Below, one piece after another: positions 10,726 to 20,703 of a DNA stretch of 64,000 nt (position 1 is the first letter of the stretch; each line of letters opens with the position of its first letter). The notes below the pieces were generated by a model. That model ran no database searches. It was not told the origin of the DNA and saw nothing but the letters and a program-made list of their open reading frames with translations. Made by a program: the position numbers and the translations under genes. This DNA is from Cliona cf. orientalis (taxonomy: Eukaryota > Porifera > Demospongiae > Clionaida > Clionaidae), in the NCBI GenBank assembly GCA_963930775.1, contig OZ005698.1:8500501-8564500 (forward strand). The letters run 5' to 3'.

Positions 10726-10993
10726 TTTTGTAATCAAGTTTTATTTTGACATTGCATATAACCATCGAAGTTTGAAACTTGATATATACATGGAGTCTTG
10801 TAGATTCGAGGGTGTATCTAAGATTCTATCATATTCCATAATTATTATTAAATATTCCATATATAATATAGGGATTCCTTATCTGTCGTTGACCCTATAC
10901 TTCCTTAATAAACTGTATTCATTAAATTTTATTTATACACCATCCCTGTACTTCATTATGTAATATGGGACAAATGTAACTCAGAGTCTGTAG

Positions 10994-11246
10994 TAGCTAC
11001 CTACCTGATTCATAATGAACTCTATTAAATTTTATGATCATTATTTTGCACCATTGTACAGACCCATATTATAATATTATTATAGTATCAAATAGTACTC
11101 CCATGTTGAAAGTGCAATAAATTCCCAACAATTCCTTCCTCAAACAGTTATGACGCAATCAACGGAAATAATATATAAGTATTAAAACAATAACATTCAT
11201 AAATCTTGGCTGTTATTCCCAACCCAGCAGTCTGCTTATCTGCATC
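10994..11246 (+). promoter_or_regulatory. Upstream cassette of receptor 4
   Basis: TAGCTACCTACCTGATTCAT is at 10994-11013 and AGTATCAAATAGTACTCCC at about 11084. It has the same order and spacing as the intact genes. Confidence 0.5.
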
Positions 11247-13195
11247 ATGAATTCGAAGTTCTCTCTGCTCCTTTCGTCTCTGCTCAGTTTACTGAGCTTA
11301 TCAAAGAGTGAGCCAATTCTCATTATTGCATTGCCTCAAAGTGGTCATACTGAAGTGTCAGCTAGCTGGGAGAGGAGGGAAGAAATTCTACCTGGGGCTC
11401 TTGCAGCAATTGATGAAGCAAAAAGCAATTCTTCAAATTTCACAGTTATTGAAGTTACCAGTGGTCCAGTAACTAACTACGGTCTTTCTTATTCAGGAAA
11501 GGTGCTGGAAGTAATTGCTAATCTCACCTGGCAGAACAGAACTTCTGACATCATAGGTATTGCTGGAGTGTTTCATCACAACATTCTGGCCATTCTAAAT
11601 AGATTTCAGCGGCCTATAGTCTCTCTCATTCACTTCAACAAAATCCCACTAAGTTCCATACACTACACAACAGCATCTGTATCGACACTCACAGACTCAA
11701 TCATAGCATTCTTGAAAGAAGTACACCCGAGAAAAATTGGAGTAATTACCGAGCTCAAGCAACCATATTTAGCTGTTTCCAATGAATTCAGCGCCAAGTC
11801 TAACATAAGGCTGCACCATGAATATCATGGGCATCACAGTGCATCATTTTCGGATACCATTGATTCAGAAGGAATTTTTGTGTCCAACGCTCATGTCATT
11901 CTCCTAAGTGTGAGTCCCTCTGCCGCCATACCACTCCTATGTGAGGCCTACAAAAGAGGACTGACATGGCCAAAGTACGCTTGGATTTTACATAGCTACA
12001 GGTTGGACGATTTGCTACGACAAAGTTCAATATCAAATGAAAGATGCAGAATGCATAGAATTTTGGAGGGAATTTTCATCTTTCAGCTGACTAAGGAGCC
12101 AGAGGGTAGCAGTTTCGATTCAGGTGCTACACATCACAAGTTTAGTGGTGTTGAACATAATCCCTACTCTTACCTTCTCTATGAATCAGTCCAAGCGTTG
12201 ATTTCATCAATGGATACTAGATCAGTTTCTGATTTCAACAAAGTGCCCTCATTATTCCGTTCCAAATCAGGTGATTCCACAGTTTATATTTATCATAATT
12301 TGGACAGCGCAATCAGACTTATTGGAGTTTATGATGGCACACCAAGTATTTTAATAAACATGAGTGATACCATATTCACTGACTATGATCTTCCCATTGT
12401 CAATAAATCAGCACTTCTCTTTCCTTACCTGCTTCCATTGTCCATCCTGAGCTTCATTTTCAACACCATATTGCTTATTCTTTATACCATTTTCCACAAT
12501 GAACCAAGTATCAAGTCCACTAGTGTCTCAATCAGCATGCTAATATTTATTGGATGCTATATTCTGATTGGCTATAATATTTTACTGCCAGTGTACCAAT
12601 TTGATTTCTGTATGACTCTTATCTGGCTGAGTGGTATTGGGCTATCTATGCCACTTATTCTTGCTACCATTCTAGTGAAAATGCTTCGAGTGTATCGCAT
12701 TTTTACAGCTTACAAACTTCTAAGGCAAAGCACACACTTATCAGATGTTGCCCTCTTGGTCTATACTATACTCATCTTATCACCCAACATCATTTGGCTG
12801 ACACTATGGACAGCAATCGATCCAGATTACAGAATTAACAATTCCATAGAACATCCTGGATACATTGAAAATGTGGTAGCCTGCCATCGCAGCAATTATA
12901 AGGTCATTTGGTATGCACTAGCATTTACTTATCTATTTCTGCGAGGAATATTCGACTCACTCGATTCAAGGACACAAAAAAGGTCAATATTTTTATCTTC
13001 CTCCTTTGCATTGTCGGTCTTTGTACATTTTCTTATTGGCAAGCTTTTTTGGAATCAGGATTCGCTTACATCATCCTCTATGCTGGTCACATGCTCACAG
13101 CTTTTCTTTGTCAGATTATTTTGTTTGTGCCAAAGATATGGCCTGCAATACAAAAGAAAATTATACACTGTGACTGCAAGCACGGAGGACATTAA
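11247..13195 (+). pseudogene. Receptor 4, frameshifted in TM5 by a 34-bp deletion
   Basis: The frame is open from ATG 11247 (MNSKFSLLL, signal peptide) through the ectodomain and TM1-4. Near 12942 a 34-bp stretch of TM5/IL3 is missing (CTATTTCTGC runs straight into GAGGAATATTCG), which removes VAVVIVAIKS and shifts the frame. Translation would continue in the wrong frame to a stop at 13202 with no TM6-7. The correct-frame continuation (ARNIRLTRFKDTKKVN to the CKHGGH tail) is still intact to 13195, so the deletion is young. The ectodomain carries the HHSASFSDTI loop variant plus an extra DSE. A truncated five-TM product cannot be excluded but is unlikely to signal. Confidence 0.88.
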
Positions 13196-13443
13196 TAAAT
13201 AATTATTGTGTAATCAAGTTTTATTTTGACATTGCATGTCATCATTGAAGTTTGAAATTTGACATATTATACATGGAGTGTTTGTAGATTCGAGGGTGCA
13301 TCTAAGATTCTTAAAGTTTCATATTATTTCATAATTATTATTATACATACCATAGGAATTCCTTATCTCTACATATCTTAATTATCCTATACACCATCCA
13401 TGTACTTCATTATTCCATAATTGTTTTACGAATAACTCTGTAG

Positions 13444-13690
13444 TAGCTACCTACCTGATTCATAATGAACTCTATTAAATTTTATGATCAGTATTTTGCA
13501 CCATTGCACAGACCCATATTATAATATTATAGTATCAAGTAGTACTCCCATGTTGAAAGTGCAATAAATTCCCAACATTTCCTTCCTCAAACAGTTATGA
13601 CGCAATCAATGGAAATAATATACAAATATTAAAACAATAACATTCATAAATCTTGGCTGTTGTTCCCAAACCAGCAGTCTGATCTGCATC
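13444..13690 (+). promoter_or_regulatory. Upstream cassette of receptor 5 (pseudogene)
   Basis: TAGCTACCTACCTGATTCAT is at 13444-13463, and AGTATCAAGTAGTACTCCC is near 13531. The cassette looks functional in sequence although the gene is decayed. Confidence 0.45.
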
Positions 13691-14748
13691 ATGAATTCGA
13701 AGTTCTCTCTGCTCCTTTCGTCTCTGCTCAGTTTACTGAGCTTAGCAAAGAGTGAGCCAATTCTCATTATTGCATTGCCTCAAAGTGATCATACTGAAGT
13801 ATCAGTAAGCTGGGAGAGAGGGGAAGAAATTCTACCCGGGGCTCTTGCAGCTATTGATGAAGCAAAATATTATTCTTCAAATTTCACTGTTATTGAAGTT
13901 ACCAGTGGTCCACTAACTAGCTACGGTCTTTCTTATTCAGGAAATGTGTTCGAAGTAATTGCTAATCTCGCCTGGCAGAACAGAATTTCCGACATTATAC
14001 CGGGTATTGCTGGAGTTTTTCATCCCACCATTCTGGGCGTTCTAAATAGATTTCAGCAGCCTATAGTCTCTCTCGTTCACTTCAACAAAAACCCCACTAA
14101 ATTCCATACACTACACAATAGCATCTGTATCGACACTCACAGACTCAATCATAGCATTCTTGAAAGAAGTACACCCAAGAAAAATTGGAATTATTACCGA
14201 ACTCAAAAAAACCATATTTAGCGGTTTCCAATGAATTCAGCACCAAGTCTAATGTAAGGCTGCACCATGAATATCATGGGCATCACACGTCAGTGTCAGA
14301 CTCCATTGAAGGAATTTTTGTGTGCAATGCTCATGTCATTCTCCTAAGTGTGAGTCCCTCTGCCGCCATACCACTCCTATGTGAGGCCTACAAAAGAGGA
14401 CTGACATGGCCAAAGTATGCTTGGATTTTACATAGCTACAGGTTGGATGATTTGCTACAAGGTTCAACGTCAAATGAAGGATGCAGAGTACGGACAATCT
14501 TGGAAGGAATTTTCATCTTTCAGCTGATTTAGGAGCCTGAGGGTGGCAGTTTCAATTCGGGTGCTACACATCACAACTTTAGTGATGTTGAACATAATCC
14601 CTACTCTCACCTTCTCTATGAATCAGTCCAGGCATTGATTTCATCAATGGATACTAAACCAGTTTCTGACTTCAAAGAAGCACTGTCATTATTCCATTTC
14701 AAATCAGGTGATTCCACAGTTTATGTTTATCACTGTTTGAATAGCGCG
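13691..14748 (+). pseudogene. Receptor 5, ectodomain-only pseudogene
   Basis: It starts normally (MNSKFSLLL signal peptide). A one-base insertion near 14088 (AACAAAAACCCC versus AACAAAATCCC) shifts the frame, and further changes near 14204 (CTCAAAAAAACC) put the flytrap back in frame from about 14185. A TAG stop at about 14530 replaces the conserved LTKEPEG start. Homology ends near 14748 inside the last part of the ectodomain, before TM1, and no membrane segment remains. The following ~400 bp is unrelated. Confidence 0.9.
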
Positions 14749-15172
14749 TCCAATGACTTTCACGTGATGCTTGCATGTATAAGTTTATAAATGCTAGACA
14801 AAAATATTGATTTCATGTATGTAGGAAATGTGTAGGATAGGGCAAAATTTTCTATATATTTCATACAAAAATCCTGTCCTATTCTTTGATAAACATGTGT
14901 AGGAAAGCTCATGTTTTGGTAAGCACAACATAAGGAAATCTTAATTTTAGTCCAGTGCTTAATTATTAGAGTTTATCGTGCTTCTTTTTAGCATGCATGG
15001 ATATAGTATCAGGAGCACATACTATCTTTGCTTGGGAATAAATCAAATAATCATGCAATCAACGGAATTTTAACGAGCATTGTAGCAAATAACATTTAGT
15101 CCCGATAGTTGTAGTTTGTAAAATCTTGGTTGTTGTTCTCGAACCATCAGACTGAGTCTGTTGATCTGCATC
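14749..15172. other. Non-homologous spacer before receptor 6
   Basis: This sequence replaces the end of the preceding pseudogene and most of the usual upstream cassette. I do not see the TAGCTACCTACCTG landmark; only weak similarity to the last ~170 bp of the cassette (TATAGTATCAGGAGCAC, CAATCAACGGAA, TTGATCTGCATC) remains. No coding potential recognised. Confidence 0.6.
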
Positions 15173-17145
15173 ATGAAATTTTCTAGAACTCTGCTTCTTT
15201 CGTCTCTGCTCAGTTTACTGAGCTTATCAAAGAGTGAGCCAATTATCATTATTGCATTGCCTCAAAGTGATCATACTGAAGTGTCAACCAGCTGGGAGAG
15301 AGGGGAAGAAATTCTACCTGGGGCTCTTGCAGCAATTGATGAAGCAAAAAGCAATTCACAGTTATTGAAGTTACCAGTGGTCCAGTAACTAGCTACGGTC
15401 TTTCTTATTCAGGAAATGTGCTGGAAGTAATTGCTAGTCTCGCCTGGCAGAACAGAATTTCTGACATCATAGGTATTACTGGAGTGTTTCATCCCAACAT
15501 TCTGGCCGTTCTAAATAGATTTCAGCGGCCTATAGTCTCTCTCGTTCACTTTAACAAAATCCCACTAAATTCTATACACTACACTACAGCATCTGTATCG
15601 ACACTCACGGACTCAATCATAGCATTCTTGAAAGAATTACACCCAAGAAAAATTGGAATAATTACTGAGCTCAAGCAACCATATTTAGTGGTTTCCAATG
15701 AATTCATCACCAAGTCTAACGTAAGGCTGCACCATGAATATCATGGGCATCACACGTCAGTGTCAGACTCCATTGAAGGAATTTTTGTGTCCAATACTCA
15801 TGTTATTCTCCTAAGTGTGAGTCCCTCTGCTGCCATACCACTCCTATGTGAGGCCTACAAAAGAGGACTGACATGGCCAAAGTATGCTTGGATTTTACAT
15901 AGCTACAGGTTGGATGATTTGCTACGACAAAGTTCAATATCAAGTGAAGGATGCAGAGTGCACAGAATTTTGGAAGGAATTTTCATCTTTCAGCTGACTA
16001 AGGAGCCAGAGGGTAGCAGTTTCGATTCGGCTGATCACAAGTTTAGTGGTGTTGAACATAATCCCTACTCTTACCTTCTCTATGAATCAGTCCAGGCATT
16101 GATTTCATCAGTGGATACTAGACCAGTTTCTGACTTCAACAAGGCACCCTCATTATTCCGTTCCAAATCAGGTGATTCCACAGTTTATGTTTATCACAAT
16201 TTGAACAGCACAACCAGACTTATTGGCATTTATAATGGCACATCAAGTATCTTAACAAACATGAGTGAGACCATATTCACTGACTATGATCTTCCCATGA
16301 TGAATAAAACAACGATTCTCATTCCTTACCTGCTTCCATTGCCCATCCTGAGCTTCATTCTCAACACCATATTGCTTGTTCTTTACGTCATTTTCCGTAA
16401 CGAACCAAGTATCAAGTCCACTAGTGTCTCAATTAGCATGCTAATATTTATTGGATGCTATGTTCTAATTGGTTATAGTATTTCCTTGATAGCTGGTAAA
16501 AAAGATCTATACAAACTTGATCTTTGCATGGTCTATGTCTGGCTGGGTGGTATTGGGCTATCTATGCCACTTATTCTTGCTACTATTCTAGTGAAAATGC
16601 TTCGAGTGTATCGCATTTTTACATCCTTCAAATTTCTAAAGAAAAGTGCACACTTATCAGATTTTGCCCTCTTGGTCTATACTATACTCATCTTATCACC
16701 CCACATCATTTTACTGATACTATGGACTGCAACCAATCCAGCGTACAGAGTTGAAATTTTCACTGAACATCCCGGATACATTGAGAAAGTGGTAACCTGC
16801 CACACTGGTGAATATGACCTCATTTGGTATGTACTAGCATTTATTTACCTGATTCTGCTTTCAGAAGCTGTTATCATTGTTGCTATCAAATCGAGGAATA
16901 TTCGACTTGCTCGATTCAAGGATACAAAAACGGTCAACATTTTTATCTTTCTCATCAGTATATTTGGCAAATGTACATTTATTTATTGGCAAGTTCTTTC
17001 GTTTTTAGAATCTTCTTTCATCATCCTTTTTGCTGGTCATATGATCATAGCTTTTCTTTGTCAGATTATTTTATTTATGCCAAAGATATGGACAACACTC
17101 CAAAAGAAAACCATATACCATGACTGCAAGCACGGAGGACATTAA
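15173..17145 (+). pseudogene. Receptor 6, frameshifted by a 10-bp deletion near its start
   Basis: ATG 15173 opens a slightly altered signal peptide (MKFSRTLLLSSLLSLLSLSK). After about 60 residues a 10-bp deletion near 15356 (AGCAATTCACAG where other copies have TTCAAATTTC inserted) breaks the frame. From about 15395 the remaining ~580 residues are open and well conserved through TM7 and the CKHGGH tail. This copy has the most divergent membrane half: ECL1 GKKDLYKLDLC, IL2 FTSFKFLKKS, TM6 FLISIFGKCTFIYWQVL. It also lacks a full upstream cassette. The long intact 3' frame suggests recent inactivation, or a deletion allele or assembly artefact. Confidence 0.85.
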
Positions 17146-17401
17146 TTTTGTAATCAAGTTTTATTTTGATACCGGTATTGCATGTAATCGTTGAAGTTTG
17201 AAATTTGACATATTATACATGGAGTCTTGTAGATTCGAGGGTGTATCTAAGATTCTTTCATATTCCATAATAATACAGGGATTCTTTATCTGTTGTTGAC
17301 CCTATACTTTTCTTAATTAATTACTGTATTCATTTATTCTATACACCATCCCTGCACTTCATTATGCAGTATTGGCTTTTATGGGACAAATAACTCTGTA
17401 T

Positions 17402-17622
17402 TAGCTACCTACCTGATTCATAATGAACTCTATTAAATTTTATGATCATTATTTTGCACCATTGCACAGACCCATATTATGTTATAGTATCAAGTAGTAC
17501 TCCCATGTTGAAAGCACAATAAATTCCCAATACTCCCTTCCTCAAATAGTTATGATGCAATCAACGGGGAAAAAAAAAACAAATAATAACATTTCCAAAC
17601 CAGAAATCTGCTTATCTGCATC
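17402..17622 (+). promoter_or_regulatory. Upstream cassette of receptor 7
   Basis: TAGCTACCTACCTGATTCAT is at 17402-17421 and AGTATCAAGTAGTACTCCC near 17485. The cassette is shortened to 221 bp, with a poly-A stretch at about 17568-17579. Confidence 0.5.
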
Positions 17623-19602
17623 ATGAAGTTCTCTCTGCTTCTTTCATCTCTGCTCAGTTTACTGAGCTTATCAAAGAGTGAGCCAATTCTCATTATTGCA
17701 TTGCCTCAAAGTGATCATACTGAAGTGTCAGCAAGCTGGGAGAGGGGGGAAGAGATCCTGCCTGGGGCTCTTGCAGCAATTGATGAAGCAAAAAATAATT
17801 CTTCAAATTTCACTGTTATTGAAGTTACCAGTGGTCCAGTAACTAGCTACGGTCTTTCTTATTCAGGAAATGTGCTGGAAGTAATTGCTAGTCTCGCATG
17901 GCAGAACAGAATTTCCGACATCATAGGTACTGCTGGAGTGTTTAATCCCAAGATGCTGGCCGTTCTAAATAGATTTCAGCGGCCTATAGTCTCTCTCATT
18001 TGCTTCAGCAAAGTCAAATCTAATGATATTGTACAATACACAACAGCATCTGTATCGATACTTACAGACTCAATCATAGCATTCTTGAAAGAAGTACACC
18101 CGAGAAAAATTGGAATTATTACCGAGCTCAAGCAACCATATTTAGCAGTTTCAATTGAATTCAGCGCCAAATCTAATGTAAGGCTGCACCATGAATATCA
18201 TGGGCATCACACGTCAGTGTCAGACTCCATTGAAGAAATTTTTGCGTCCAATGCTCATGTCATTCTCCTAAGTGTGAGTCCCTCTGCCGCCATACCACTC
18301 CTATGTGAGGCCTACAAAAGAGGACTGACATGGCCAAAGTATGCTTGGATTTTACATAGCTACAGGTTGGACGATTTGCTACGAGGTTCAATATCAAATG
18401 AAGGATGCAGAGTACAGACAATCTTGGAAGGAATTTTCATCTTTCAGCTGACTAAGGAGCCTGGTGGTGGCAGTTTTGATTCGGGTGCTACACATCACAA
18501 GTTTAGTGGTGTTGAGTATAATCCCTACTCTTACCTTCTCTATGAGTCAGTCCAGGCATTGATTTTATCAGCAGATACTAGACCAGTTTTCGATTTTAAT
18601 AAAGCACCCACACTATTCCATTCCAAATCAGGTGATTCCACAGTTTATGTTTATCACAATTTGAACAGCACAACCAGACTTATTGGCATTTACAATGGCA
18701 TATCAAGTACCTTAACAAACATGAGTGAGACTATTTTCACTGACTATGATCTTCCCATTGTCAATAAATCAGCTCTTCTCTTTCCTTACCTGGTTCCATT
18801 GCCCATCCTGAGCTTCATTTTCAACACCATATTGCTTATTCTTTATGTCATTTTCCGTAACGAACCAAGTATCAAGTCCACTAGTGTTTCAATCAGCATG
18901 CTAATATTTATTGGATGCTATATTCTGATTGGCTATAGTATTTTACTGCCAGTGTACCAACTTGATTTCTGTAATACTCTCATCTGGCTGAGTGGTATTG
19001 GGCTGTCTATACCACTTATTCTTGCTACAATTCTACTGAAAATGCTTCGAGTGTATCGCATTTTTACAGCTTATAAAATTTTAAAGCAAAGCACAATGTT
19101 GTCAGATATTGCCCTCTTGGTCTATACTATACTCATCTTATCACCCAACATCATTTTGCTGATACTATGGACGGCAATTGATCCACGATACAGAGTTGAC
19201 AGTTTCATAGAACATCCCGGATACATTGAGAATGTGATAGTCTGCCATCCTGGTGACTATGAACCCACATGGCTTGCACTAGCATTTGCTTATATATTTC
19301 TGCTATCAGTAGCTGTTGTCGTTGTTGCTATCAAATCGAGGAATATTCTACTTGCTCGATTCAAGGACACGAAAAAGGTCAATATTCTTATCTTCCTTCT
19401 ATATATTGTTGGATATTTTATGTTTTCTTATTGGAGAATTCTTTGGGATTCAGAATTATTCAGTATTTTTTCTTTTATCATCCTCTATATTGGTCATATA
19501 CTCATGGCTTTTCTATGTCAGATTATTTTATTTGTGCCAAAGATATGGCCAGCAATACAAAAGAAAATCATACACCGTGACTGCAAGTACAGAGGACACT
19601 AA
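17623..19602 (+). CDS. GABA-B-like class C GPCR, receptor 7 (intact)
   Basis: Uninterrupted 659-residue frame: signal peptide, flytrap ectodomain, seven TM segments, short tail ending CKYRGH. A distinctive ectodomain patch, LICFSKVKSNDIVQYTTAS, replaces the HFNKIPLNSIHYTTAS of the others close to the expected inter-lobe face. ECL1 is short (ILLPVYQLDFCNT), as in the broken 11247 copy, while TM6-7 (YIVGYFMFSYWRILWDSELFSIFSF) resembles the 2618 and 25754 copies, an example of mosaicism. The TM3 and ECL2 cysteines and RVYRIFTAYK are preserved. Ligand unknown. Confidence 0.92.
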   Translation: MKFSLLLSSLLSLLSLSKSEPILIIALPQSDHTEVSASWERGEEILPGALAAIDEAKNNSSNFTVIEVTSGPVTSYGLSYSGNVLEVIASLAWQNRISDIIGTAGVFNPKMLAVLNRFQRPIVSLICFSKVKSNDIVQYTTASVSILTDSIIAFLKEVHPRKIGIITELKQPYLAVSIEFSAKSNVRLHHEYHGHHTSVSDSIEEIFASNAHVILLSVSPSAAIPLLCEAYKRGLTWPKYAWILHSYRLDDLLRGSISNEGCRVQTILEGIFIFQLTKEPGGGSFDSGATHHKFSGVEYNPYSYLLYESVQALILSADTRPVFDFNKAPTLFHSKSGDSTVYVYHNLNSTTRLIGIYNGISSTLTNMSETIFTDYDLPIVNKSALLFPYLVPLPILSFIFNTILLILYVIFRNEPSIKSTSVSISMLIFIGCYILIGYSILLPVYQLDFCNTLIWLSGIGLSIPLILATILLKMLRVYRIFTAYKILKQSTMLSDIALLVYTILILSPNIILLILWTAIDPRYRVDSFIEHPGYIENVIVCHPGDYEPTWLALAFAYIFLLSVAVVVVAIKSRNILLARFKDTKKVNILIFLLYIVGYFMFSYWRILWDSELFSIFSFIILYIGHILMAFLCQIILFVPKIWPAIQKKIIHRDCKYRGH

Positions 19603-19875
19603 TTATTTTGTATTCAAGTTTTATTATGACATTGCATGTAACCATTGAAATTTGAAACTTGTCATATACATGCATGGAGTCTTTGTAGATTCGAGGGTGC
19701 ATCTAAGATTCTTTCATATTCTATAATAATATGTATATTAGACATTCCATAGGAATTCCTTACCTATTGTTGTCCCTACTTTCGTATTCATCTTATCCTA
19801 TACACCATCCCTCTACATGTACTTCATTATTTCATATGTTTTAAAGTTTATATTTATGGGACAAATAATTCTGTA

Positions 19876-20539
19876 GTAGTGATTGGCTCTATAGTACTTT
19901 CTTGATTGTTAGTGACCTTTACCAACTTGACTTTTGTATGACTCTCATCTGGCTGAGTGGTAATGGGCTGTCCAAGGCTATACCACTTATTCATGCTACC
20001 ATTCTAGTGAAAATGCTTTGAGTGTATCGAATTTTTACAGCTCATAAAATATTAAAGCAAAGCACACACTTATCAGATATTTCCCTCTTGGTCTATACTA
20101 TACTCATTTTATCACCCAACATCATTTTGCTGATACTATGGACGGCAATTGATCCAGAGTACCAAGTTGATAGTTTCATAGAACATCCCGGATACATCGA
20201 GAATGTGATAATCTGCCATCATAATAAATATGGTATGCACTAGCATTTGTTTACCTATTTCTACTATCAGTAGCTGTGTCATTGTTGCTATCAAATCGAG
20301 GAATATTCGACTCGCTCGATTCAAGGACACGAAAAAGGTCAACATTCTATATATTGTTGGATATTTTCTTATTGGAGAATTTTTTTGGGATTCAGAATTA
20401 TTCAGTATTCTCTCTTTTATCATCCTCTATGTTGGTCATAATAATTATTATACTCTTTGTCAGATTATTTTGTTTGTGCCAAAGATATGGCCAGCAATAC
20501 AAAGAAAATCATACACTGTGACTGCAAGTACTGAGGAGA
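19876..20539 (+). pseudogene. Receptor 8, promoter fused to a decayed 3' half
   Basis: The upstream landmark CTGTAGTAG at about 19873 runs directly into TM2 sequence (GATTGGCTCTATAG), so the deletion took the rest of the promoter, the whole ectodomain and TM1. What follows matches TM2-TM7 but has a TGA in place of the conserved arginine of RVYRIF (about 20019), several short indels in TM5-7 and a degraded end (ACTGAGGAGATTAA). No product is expected. Confidence 0.9.
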
Positions 20540-20703
20540 TTAATTCAATTTATATTTAGTGCGACTTAGTTTTGAATTAGTCCCAAGACATGTGTATTAC
20601 AGATACAACATACAGTAGTTAACCCAGCCTCGGAATGTTGTATCTTCAGTTGGCATAAACTGAGACTTGCATGTTTGTATAATATTTACTATATACACTG
20701 CAG

